From positions 22,621,719-22,685,718 of the forward strand of contig CM043960.1 of the NCBI GenBank assembly GCA_014529385.2: 64,000 bases of DNA, written 5' to 3'. This DNA is from Adiantum capillus-veneris. Taxonomy: Eukaryota; Streptophyta; Polypodiopsida; Polypodiales; Pteridaceae. Numbering within the stretch: position 1 is the stretch's first letter; each line of letters opens with the position of its first letter. The notes beneath the pieces were generated by a model that was given only the letters and a program-made list of their open reading frames with translations, did not search any database and was not told the DNA's origin. Both the position numbers and the translations under genes were made by a program. Shown here piece by piece: positions 55,050-64,000 of the stretch.

Positions 55050-55769
55050 ATTTTAGTGGCTCTCCCTTTACTGAGGTGTGTAAATTCTTTTTCTATACTT
55101 ACAAAGATTTTGCCAAAGAATGACTACTAGGTCAAGGCCAAGTAATTAAGACTAGCTGTATACATGTCCAAGTATCTTCAAAAGAATTTTCAAGGCGCTT
55201 TTAAGCTTATAGCAAGTCTGCGTGGGATATCAAAACTTTTAATTTTCTTTTTGTGATTGCTCCCACTTCTTCTTAGTGGCCTTCATTAATTAATTAAATT
55301 GTAAGTTTCCTTTCCTAGCATTCCCAAAAGAAAAAGTGCCCCACCTTAGCTGTTCCCACGCAGCCCCTACCCCAGGCAAGCAACTGTCCCTCCCCTTCTT
55401 TCTCGCATTGGTCTCCCTCCTTGGTCACTGCCCACATTGCCCTCAACCTCAACCACTACCACAGGAGAGAGACAAAGAGAACCCCCCAATGCGTCTCCTA
55501 CCTTTGCACATCTGCACAAGAAACACAGAAAGAGACAAGGAGAACTCTTGGAGCTCCAACCGCTCCATCATTGCTGAGCGAGGGAGAGAGAGAGAGCCGC
55601 CCTTACAGATCGCTTACTAGCTATGCCCTCAAAGACTCCATATCTTTCGCCCTCCACCTTCCCTGCTCGATCGTCCCACAACATGTTGACACAATCAAAG
55701 CTCGCCCTCAATCCACCTTCCCCTGATGCATACTGCACAAGGAGCCTCTCCGGATCCCCGCACCATGCT

Positions 55770-55773
55770 TGCG

Positions 55774-55848
<75 letters not shown>
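55770..55848. repeat. (GC)n(GA)n compound microsatellite
   Basis: A short GCGC run followed by about 60 bases of GA. Frames with poly-(S-L) or poly-(R-E) across it are artefacts. Confidence 0.95.
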
Positions 55849-55852
<4 letters not shown>

Positions 55853-56032
55853 CTGCGTGCAACAGCAACAGGCCACACAAAGAATGTGAAAAATGAAATG
55901 AAATGATATACTAACGTCTTCAAAAAAGCCCAAAATGAATACACGTGTAGATCAAAACATTGAGAAAATCTCATTTATTTCATTTTTTTACTTTTCCTCT
56001 TGACAACGTGTCTTATCCTCTCCGTTCTCCTC

Positions 56033-56172
56033 TTCAATCCCCAAAGTAGCATCTTCCAAGATTCACACTAATGTGACCTGCTTCGAAAATTAGAGGCACA
56101 TATTCAATCCCCAAAGTAGCATCTTCCAAGATTCACACTAATGTGACCTGCTTCGAAAATTAGAGGCACATA
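56033..56172. repeat. perfect 70-bp tandem duplication
   Basis: The unit TTCAATCCCCAAAGTAGCAT... occurs at 56033-56102 and 56103-56172 without any difference, so the duplication is recent. Confidence 0.95.
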
Positions 56173-57096
56173 CGGCCCCTTTACCTTAGAGGAGCATTCA
56201 GGAGTGTTGTAAATTTATTGGTTCGGTTTGGCAAGTTTAACTATCCTTGATGTTAATAAAACTTGTGGCCCTTCACATAATTTGATATTTGTATTTATTT
56301 CATAGACTTCCTTTAGGAGCCTATAACAAAAACATGGCAATTGACCAACACGAAACCAACGAGATAGTGTCACCAATGAAACTTTGCAAGGACAAGGAAT
56401 GCACCAAATCCCTCACCCCTCCAAAATTTCATTGAGATCCAATTTTGTCTCGTCGATCACGGGTTGCACCATCGCTATGTTTTTGCCATGGACCTCTTTG
56501 TCAGGCCTATGGCAAAAATATGATGATGGTGAACTTGCGGCCGCTATTGCATGCATGCTCTTGGCGTGAGTGCATGTGGAAACCTTATTGTTAAAGTCTG
56601 TCTATTTTGACACTCTATAGAGTAGTTGGAGATGGAAATCTGTATTTGCTAATTTCACAAGCTAGCCTTTCCTTGGAAGTTTTTAGCAGAGGGTCTCATC
56701 TTTTTTTTTGCCTTAGCATTACAAAATTTGCAAATGTGAAATATGAAGGGAAATACCTCTCTAGAAAGTGGGGTGTTTTATAATTTAAGAAATTGAAAGT
56801 GTTCCAGTGTTATCCATTGATGTCAAATTTCCAGAGGTTTAAGGCTTCTTTCTAATCCAATGTAATTGGACCACCTCTACACCATGGTTGGACTCTACGA
56901 AGACATCAATCTTTCATCGACTTCATCGCCGTCGACAAAAAGACCCTAAGTGGATCCATTGATAAAGAATGCCTTACCATGCTAAATCAAGTATCTTGTG
57001 GATACAAATGTATATGTATATATGTTTGAATCCAAAAGAACGGAACTTTGAAATATGAAAGGAGAACTTATGAGAAGCTCACAAGGGCCTGCGTGA

Positions 57097-57199
<103 letters not shown>

Positions 57200-57381
57200 T
57201 CATAGGGAAAGAATGTCTTGCACGAAGCACCCATAGGCGAACTTGTAAAAGGAAGGTTCAAATTTTGTGATTATTGACAAATAATTAAAAAAAGAAACTT
57301 TTGTGCTCTTGCACTTGCACCGCTTCAAACAAATTCACTGCAAGTTATTCACAATAATACTATTTAGGTCTCCCAATCTCA

Positions 57382-57432
57382 TCTATACTACAGATAATGG
57401 GGGAGGGGATTCTGGCTCCCCCCCCCCCCCCC
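57382..57432 (+). mobile_element. Helitron-like 5' end followed by poly-C
   Basis: TCTATACTACAGATAATGGG resembles plant Helitron 5' ends (TCTATACTA...) and is followed by GGAGGGGATTCTGGCT and 15 C. A related end lies at 57762. No matching 3' end was placed. Confidence 0.35.
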
Positions 57433-57498
57433 AACACGTGGCGGAAGCAGGATGATCCGGCAGGTGTTCCTTGGCGCATGGCAGCGGACAAACACTGC

Positions 57499-57503
<5 letters not shown>

Positions 57504-57546
<43 letters not shown>
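57504..57546. repeat. (GA)n microsatellite
   Basis: About 43 bases of GA. Confidence 0.9.
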
Positions 57547-57548
<2 letters not shown>

Positions 57549-57761
57549 TCTCTAATTCAGAGGCCGCACTACGCAGCACAGGCGCCCACTACTAATTTGT
57601 GGAAATTCCCAAAATACCCCTCAAATTTCTTTGCCTTAAATTTCATTGCCCTTCAAATTTTCCAAAGTTCTCAAAATACCCATGGTTGTGAGATTAAGCA
57701 GACTGATTGTCTTTGGAGATGCTAAAACTAAAATTTGAGTTGGAGATGCTTTGGAGATGAA

Positions 57762-57830
57762 CCTATACTATCTATAAAGGGGGAGGGAATCCCGCCCCCC
57801 CTCCGCCACGCGTCACTGGCTGCTTAATCC
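57762..57830 (+). mobile_element. second Helitron-like 5' end
   Basis: CCTATACTATCTATAAAGGG then GGAGGGAATCCCGCCCCCCC. It shares layout with 57382 and the CTATACTAT core with the minus-strand Helitron end at 62884. Confidence 0.35.
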
Positions 57831-58040
57831 TGACGCCCTCGTGGCAGTGGCCTCTGAGCCAAATGCACTGTTTCGCTACTGTTCGTGTTGAAGCTTGAGA
57901 GAGGAACCATTTCCAGAGGAGATTTTTGAACCCTTTGGTTGGAAAAAAATATTGGCGACTCTTGATCTCTGTGTCAACAAGGTGATTAATACTATTCTAC
58001 GACAAAAATGATTATGATATCACACCCTTTCTAATGGTAT

Positions 58041-58427
58041 CTATTGTCTATGAAACCGAGAACATTTTTGCGTAATCAAGCTATACATGGGTTTTGCCAT
58101 TATAGCGTACATATAGATGAATCGTCGGTAATATCCACAATGTCCCATGAAGGCTTGTACCCCCTTTACTACTGTTGATCTAGGCAAATCTGCAATGACA
58201 TGAATCTTCTCAATATCAGTAGCTATGCCATTTTTAGACACTATATGTCCAATAATATTTCCTTGTCTACCCATGAATGTACACTTTTCAGGATTTAAGC
58301 AAATCCTATAAAGTCTACATTTTTTGAATACCTTTTTGAGGTGTTCAAAATGATCAGCCCAGATTGATGAATGTATGCATAGATCATCCATATATACTTC
58401 TAAGAGAGGGGACTGTGCGCAACGCAA
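58041..58427 (-). pseudogene. gypsy RT fragment (catalytic box to thumb)
   Basis: The minus-strand frame contains VYMDDLCIHSSIWADHFEHL, KKCRLYRICLNPEKCTFMGR, GHIVSKNGIATDIEK and FMGHCGYYRRF. It corresponds to the region from FLDD to GHVGYYR of the element at 4.1-5.3 kb, so it belongs to a similar lineage. It keeps the Asp pair (Y-M-D-D) and is open through 128 codons, but nothing else of the element flanks it. Confidence 0.85.
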
Positions 58428-58606
58428 GAGAGAGACGGGACGCGAGGCGGATTGTGCGCATGTCTAACTTTTGAAGGCTTCGACGCCCTTCGAAGGCACT
58501 TTTACCCTTCAGTGAAGGGCAAAAATATTTTTACCCTTCAAAAGAAGGGTAGAATATTGAAAAATCTATGAGTAGCCCTTCTTATTTTTGCCTAAATATA
58601 GGTTAA

Positions 58607-58635
58607 CTAGTATGTGAGCCGCGCGTTGCCGCGGC
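58607..58635 (-). terminator. Helitron 3' hairpin and CTAG end
   Basis: Perfect 6-bp GC stem (58618-58623 with 58630-58635), 6-base loop, 7 bases, then CTAG. In Helitrons this structure ends rolling-circle transfer; it is not a transcription terminator. Confidence 0.65.
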
Positions 58636-58811
58636 TACATGTTCGTCAATTGAAGCGACCATTATTCTCCTTTCCTTCCGAGGGAGGGCAAATGTGGGCA
58701 AATGCCTATGAGTCTCTTGTGAGGTTTTATAGCTCTTTAATACACTTGTGCATCAACCACCACTATAACTACTTTTTAGATGACAATGTATGACAACACA
58801 CAAGGTTTAAG

Positions 58812-59313
58812 TGCCCTCCACATTCACATCAACCAAGCAGAAATCTATCTTTTGGATCAACACTATGTCTACCTTTTTTTTTAGTGCAAGATCAAACATC
58901 TAATGAAGTGTAGTTACTCTCCACATTCTTGTGGATTGACAAAGGACAAATCTCCTTTTAATTGGTCATGCCAAGCTCCAACATACTCCTCCTAATCATG
59001 GCAAGTTTGTCCCTCGTCCCCTACGTGCACCCCCCCCCCCCCCCCCCCCCCTCTCTCTATTTGTATGTGTGTGTATGTGTGCCCTCCACATTCACATCAA
59101 CCAAGCACAAATCTATCTTTTGGATCAACACTATGTCTACCTTTTTTTTAGTGTAAGATCAAACATCTAATGAAGTGTAGTTACTCTCCACATTCTTGTG
59201 GATTGACAAAGGACAAATCTCCTTCTAATTGGTCATGCCAAGCTCCAACATACTCCTCCTAATCATGGCAAGTTTGTCCCTCCTCCCCTACGTGCACCCC
59301 CCCCCCCCCCCCC
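58812..59313. repeat. 268-bp direct duplication, each copy ending in poly-C
   Basis: TGCCCTCCACATTCACATCA starts at 58812 and 59080. The copies differ at a few bases and end in 22 C (59030-59051) and 17 C (59297-59313). (TG)n follows at 59329-59360. Confidence 0.9.
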
Positions 59314-59322
59314 TATGTGTAT

Positions 59323-59361
<39 letters not shown>

Positions 59362-60622
59362 GAGGTCAAGAATTATCACGTCAATTTGAGGTCTCTTGGA
59401 AATGAATTAAGTATTGGGATCCCTTCGCATGATGTCTTGTCTAAACATCCTATGTTTCTCTCTAAGGAGGCAGTGAATTTGCGATTAGGCCAGAGACGTC
59501 CCCCTCACACAATTGATATGGGACCCGGGTGAGTGGTAGTGGCCCTCTAAATAGACTAATAGAGAGCTGATATCCTTATTTGGATATAGTGTTTTCATTG
59601 AACGACAAATTCTTTAGATGCATTAGCATTCCCTCTCACCATCCTTACCAATCAAGGCATGGGTCATGATAACAACTCTCCCATGCTTCTCTCGTGTAGT
59701 TTTGGTCTTTCATTTGGGGCATCACAGTCAACTAAGTCATCAACTGCTATTTTTTGGCACTTAGGATGCATGACCGAACATGCTAACATTACACCACATA
59801 GTAGTAGAAGAAATTTTTCCATTGGTATGCACAACAGATTTGGTGAGTAGTTTGTCGTTTGCTTCTCAAAAGCAGTATTCATGATGGGTGTGTGATCTGA
59901 GGGTGATTGCATGGCTATAGAAACTTTGTCTCTATATGTGGGTAAATTTCAAAATTTACAGGCTGGATTGCACTCAACCTAGCTAGCATGTTTATTTACA
60001 TCTACCAAGACTCATCACATGGATGCTGAGGTCTCATGCAATTGACCATAAACGTGTTAGTAATATAAGGCACATATTGTTTTTTTGTGTACATTTGGGC
60101 ACCATTGGCACCTTAAAATGTGAGGGCAATGAAATAAAAAAATTTCACTCAATCGTTTCTCTTTGCAAGAGTTTTGGGCATCATGCTAAAAGAAAGGGTG
60201 TGTTGCAAAATACACACACACAAACATACACACATGCATATTCTTTGAGAGAGCATATTGTTTTCAACCATTCACATGCTTGCCCTTACCCATATTTTAT
60301 ACCATGGCAGCCATTTGGCTTAGCTCCCACTCCCTTAAATGTGAGACAAAGCATTGAAGCACTACATGGAGGAGAGTCTCTTTTTGTACACAAATTATAT
60401 TCCTTAACAATTTGAGAGTGCAATCATCACCCTACATGAGTGCTCAGCTTTTGATCACATCAAACTTGCTTTACCCACATTTTAGCCCATACCATGGCCT
60501 ACATACCTTTCTCTCCTAGCCACCTCATGGATTCAACTTGTCACTGGCCACCCTTATATCCATAGTCTTCAAGCATGTTACATGTTGTACTCGGTCCCAT
60601 AGGTCAATTGATATTTAAGGAT

Positions 60623-60627
<5 letters not shown>

Positions 60628-60670
<43 letters not shown>

Positions 60671-60799
60671 ATCTTTGAGGTCACTGTGTCCCCCTCTCCT
60701 TGTATAAGTATGTGAGCATACAAGCCCTTAAGTTCAAGAATCAACGTTCATAGGCTAAAATTTTTAGGTCTCTTGTGATCTTCTTCTTCTTCTTCTTCT

Positions 60800-60840
<41 letters not shown>
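60628..60840. repeat. (TC)n at 60628-60665 and (TTC)n(TC)n at 60780-60840
   Basis: Microsatellites inside the Helitron. Frames at 59317-60415 show no domain. Confidence 0.9.
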
Positions 60841-60844
<4 letters not shown>

Positions 60845-62079
60845 AAATTGCTATGCAACATGACGCCTTGTTGCCAACAATGTTTGGATTGGATAAGGTT
60901 TGCCTAAACTTGATAGCTGAGAGTCGAGATTAGTCATTCTCAAGATTAACGGGTCTCAAACCACGTCAGTAGGAAGAAAAATCTCTCTCTCTCTCAGGCT
61001 GCATGTCTAGTTTGTAGTATTAAAATGAAGCATGTGAGAGGCGAAGAGCCTGGTCATGTGTACGAGCGAGCCTACTTTCTACCCGGTCATGAGCCGGCTC
61101 TTCTCTCTCTACCTATTTAATCGTGGTAGTTAAGAGCTTCAAAACGGGCATAGCCTTTCACATGGTTGACTTTTGCGGCCCTCTCGGTTAGCAAGAACCT
61201 GCTCAAGATCTGTCTCATCATTTAGTCAAATCAAGCAATTATCTTCAAAAAGCCACCGGTTTTCTTGACTTGCAAACAAAACTAGAAGGCTATTTAGCCG
61301 TTCCAAAGTGACCAGGCTCTAAATGTAAGCAAAATGACATGGAGGCAGTCCTACAATGGAGGCACATGCATGGAGGCAACCCTACAATAAGAGATCGCAG
61401 TCATCATTTCTAGGGGGAGACAAAGGGCCCACATTAGGTATACAAACACCAAGGAGGATCCAAATGAGCAGAGGATTGCCAAGACCAAGGCCAATACCCT
61501 CAATTGGCAATGATCATCCTCTAATGCAATCACATCAGTGTTCTAGAAAAATCACTTTTTCAAACATACAAAATTGATTTCCCCTAATTTTCCAAGAGAA
61601 AATTTAGAAAATTAGGTTTATTTTGGAGGTTTTTACACTATTTTTCTCTATTTTGGTGCGGTTTTCTCCTTTTCCCCTTGCCCTCAACCAACATTTTTGA
61701 ATCTGAAAACGGCATGATATTAAGCTGAGACACATTTTCCCCAAACACTGAATGGAAGACCAGCCTTGCATGACCGTTGCCGTGAGCACTGTAGCAGTAG
61801 GCAATGCCACATGTCCCCTTGCAAAACCCCTTTTTTCTTGCCCATGTTAGGAGTTTGAGATGTGAAAACTTGGGAAAGCTAAAAAGCTTGGATGGTCACG
61901 TTGGAGCTCTCAACATTGTAGCATCTGCTGTCTAGCCAAAAAAGACAAAGAAACTGTGGAGATGGATGTGGGACTCTCTCTCTCTCTTTCTCTCTGTCTC
62001 TCTCTCTCATGGTGTGGATGGCCACAGATAGGCAAAAATGGAGCTCGTCGGGATCAAGGGTGGCAGACGGACAACGATA

Positions 62080-62232
62080 AAGGAGTAGGTGGCTCAATAA
62101 GTGCTTGTGGCGAGTGAGACGTGTATTGGATGTGGGGCTTGCGGTGGATAATCTATTGACAACCAAGGGTGTTGATAGAGGATACTACATGAGGCCTGTT
62201 GTGGCAACATTTGAGAAGTTGTACATGAAGTA
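62080..62232 (+). pseudogene. possible captured exon inside the Helitron
   Basis: A plus-strand open stretch reads WLNKCLWRVRRVLDVGLAVD then NLLTTKGVDRGYYMRPVVAT and FEKLYM, directly followed by the donor-like GTAAGT (62230-62235). Codon composition looks coding, unlike the surroundings. I do not recognise the family. It is opposite in orientation to the Helitron. Confidence 0.35.
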
Positions 62233-62318
62233 AGTGGTGGGTTGTGTTAATGATCGAGTTTGGGGTGGGAAGGGGAGGAGGGGGGGATTCTCTGTCAAGC
62301 ACCAAGGACAATCAATGG

Positions 62319-62320
<2 letters not shown>

Positions 62321-62379
<59 letters not shown>

Positions 62380-62430
62380 AGACATACACACTCCTCATCA
62401 GGACTAAATGGGATTGCCCCATCTCCTCTT

Positions 62431-62461
<31 letters not shown>

Positions 62462-62485
62462 GAGCTACAAAAAATAACAAAGACA

Positions 62486-62541
<56 letters not shown>
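62321..62541. repeat. three (TC)n(CA)n blocks
   Basis: (TC)n(CA)n at about 62321-62373, 62432-62461 and 62485-62541, separated by short unique sequence. Open frames over this region are repeat artefacts. Confidence 0.9.
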
Positions 62542-62543
<2 letters not shown>

Positions 62544-62884
62544 GCACATGCACGTTCGAGATGGATCAACTCATTGCTCGCTATTTTCTCAAACTGCGAA
62601 GTATAGTCACCCTTTACAAAAACAAAAGTGATACCCTTCAAAATTCAAGGCTAAAGTGAAACTCCATGGCCTTACTCTTTTAGAACTAAGTATTGTGACT
62701 TTTTGAAGAACTGAGAAGTCAAAACTAAGTCTTTTCATTTTCTACCATAGTGTACTTTTGACTTACCCTTCATTTTTACTTTTCAAACCAAATGTTTCTT
62801 AAGTTCTTGAAACTAAGGAGAGAGTGACACATGGATGCCTTCTCCTTCTTTGAAAATTTTAAGTTGAATTATATATAGTATAGA

Positions 62885-63013
62885 TGAAGGATAGGTAAAA
62901 ATTTACCCTTGCCTTGACTCTGCGCAGCACAAGAGAGAGACGGGACGCGAGGCAGGGCCGTCGGCATTGTGCACTCCCGCTCCCACGTGCTCGCGTTACC
63001 AAACGGCCACACG
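62885..63013. other. Helitron flank sharing a GC-rich repeat with 58416-58463
   Basis: AAGAGAGAGACGGGACGCGAGGC occurs here (near 62930-62952) and at about 58428-58450 on the other side of the Helitron in the same orientation. No gene. Confidence 0.6.
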
Positions 63014-63066
63014 CACAAGAGATAGATAGATAGATTTTATTATCGTCCTCGGAGGTCAAATATGAC
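63014..63066 (-). repeat. LINE 3' tail with (TATC)n
   Basis: On the minus strand the LINE stop is followed by about 30 bases, then AATAAAA and CTATCTATCTATC, a simple-repeat tail as seen at many LINE 3' ends. Confidence 0.6.
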
Positions 63067-64000
63067 CTATGGGACCAAAGTTACATGTGATGTAGTATGT
63101 GTATGGCTGATGAGTGACTCTCGATGCTCCAAAATTGTAGTGATGAGAGTCGCAATGGAGAGGCCACACTTTGGCTGGGAGAGGAAAGTGTGTAGGTCTA
63201 AGTTATGGCTGAAAATGTGAGAGAAGCAAGTTCGGATGTGATCAAAAGCTAAGCACTCTAGTAGTGTGTGGTACTCAGACTCTCGAACTTGCAGTGAGCA
63301 TAATGTGCACAATCGATTTGACTCTTCTCCATTGCCCCAACGCCCTATCTCGCATCGAAGGAAATGGGAGCTAAGCCGAATTGCTGCGATAGTGCGTATC
63401 GCGGACAAGGGAATAGGCTCAAGCATGTAAGTGTGAGTACGGTTTCCTCTCTCAGCGAAGAACATGGTTTTGTAGTTGGGGGCAATATAGGTGGTGTAAT
63501 GTATGAAGCGTGACCCAACGGATTTCTCCCAAGCCGTAATACATTGGCGTTGTAGAAAAGCTTCATTCACTTGAGAGTCAATTGAAGCATCATGTAGCAA
63601 GTGTAATGCATCCCATCTCCCAAACCACTTCTTTATGTCTTGCATCCATCCCGTGCTCAAGATCTTGCTTTTATGCGTCTTTTGAACTTTTTTGCTTGCT
63701 TTCCATGCAATTGTAGGAAGTCGATGTGAGGGGTTTTGACGCATCTTTATCATGTACTCCACAACCCTTTCCATGCCCATAACCTCAATTGGAAGAGATC
63801 CCGACTCAAGAAGTAGGAGCATATATGGTGTTTGTGTCTTAACTTGGAGAAAGTTTGTAAGAAAACGCTTTTGGACATTCTCAAACTCTTTCCAAGTAGA
63901 CTTTGAGATGCTCCCGCCCCACACTTCAACTCCATAAAGAAGAACCGGTGTCACCAATGCATCAAAAAGATACTTCTTGAGAACCCAACACTTGATGTTT
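63067..64000 (-). pseudogene. LINE ORF2 C-terminal part, partial at the window edge
   Basis: The minus-strand frame is open from the window end to a TAG at 63067-63069, more than 300 codons. It begins YLFDALVTPVLLYGVEVWGG, the conserved end of a LINE reverse-transcriptase region, and has a C-terminal zinc finger LCTLCSLQVRESEYHTLLEC (C-x2-C-x12-H-x4-C type). ORF2 provides endonuclease and RT for target-primed insertion; those domains lie outside the window. No stop is seen in this part, unlike the other elements here, so the insertion may be fairly young. A 5' truncation cannot be judged. Confidence 0.85.

Larger units (their letters stand above)
58607..62884 (-). mobile_element. non-autonomous Helitron with both termini
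   Basis: On the minus strand the element starts TCTATACTATATATAATTCA (5' end at 62884) and ends with hairpin GCCGCG-loop-CGCGGC, then TCACATA and CTAG (58607). The flanking host bases are A before and T after, as expected for Helitron insertion between A and T. No Rep or helicase coding sequence is visible inside, so it would need an autonomous partner. Inside are duplicated and microsatellite DNA and a possible captured exon. Confidence 0.7.

Noticed and set aside
55336-55930. Cys/Pro-rich and Arg/Glu-rich ORFs near 55.3-55.9 kb
   Set aside because: Overlapping frames of similar length and a GA microsatellite; no motif or conserved structure.
60023-60415. 130-codon ORF inside the Helitron
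   Set aside because: No recognisable domain and composition like the surrounding repeats; a captured exon is not supported here.

Overview
The window is plant nuclear DNA, almost entirely decayed mobile elements, with one intact-looking host gene. The plant evidence is a PLS-type pentatricopeptide-repeat (PPR) gene, Ty3/gypsy (including a chromovirus) and Ty1/copia elements, CACTA TNP2 fragments, a classical Helitron and a LINE. The intronless PPR gene, the EEP-bearing Helitron-type remnant and the very dense (AG)n/(TC)n/(TG)n and homopolymer tracts would fit a fern or other seedless plant; that placement is inference and the species is not identified. I saw no tRNA, rRNA or CRISPR array.

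Layout. 1-0.84 kb: frameshifted minus-strand coding remnant of unknown family. 1.3-10.3 kb: degenerate plus-strand Ty3/gypsy element with two zinc knuckles, protease, RT carrying a duplicated catalytic motif A, RNase H, integrase, then a second protease-like domain and a W(V/I)PK-repeat ORF. 10.9-13.0 kb: Pif1-type helicase followed by an endonuclease/exonuclease/phosphatase (EEP) domain, read as a decayed Helentron/Helitron2-type protein. 13.2-20 kb: two fragments of a PRP22/DHX8-like splicing helicase gene, a minus-strand copia remnant with two copies of its LTR, and a PPR pseudogene.

20.4-23.4 kb: the PPR gene, preceded by a 53-bp duplication that makes a short upstream ORF whose stop overlaps the main start. 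24.5 kb: CACTA TNP2 fragment. 25.6-37.2 kb: a complete but heavily mutated chromovirus with long AT-rich LTRs, a tRNA-iMet-type primer site, gag-pol and a chromodomain; the 3' LTR has lost the segment holding the promoter. 37.2-41.6 kb: rearranged LTR-like repeats. 41.6-42.2 kb: second TNP2 fragment.

44-50.2 kb: a satellite-like array of imperfect palindromes, split by an unidentified ~1 kb insert and by a truncated minus-strand copia element. 50-58 kb: AT-rich and microsatellite-rich DNA with young tandem duplications and a gypsy RT fragment. 58.6-62.9 kb: a minus-strand Helitron with both termini visible. 63.0-64.0 kb: 3' end of a LINE running off the window edge.

Apart from the PPR gene nothing looks able to make a full protein. 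In the chromovirus, and partly in the first gypsy element, most in-frame stops can be explained by CAG/CAA/CGA or TGG codons changing by C-to-T (or G-to-A), as expected from long methylation and silencing. The elements act here mainly as layers of insertion: copia into the palindromic array, and a Helitron into a repeat whose pieces remain on both sides.
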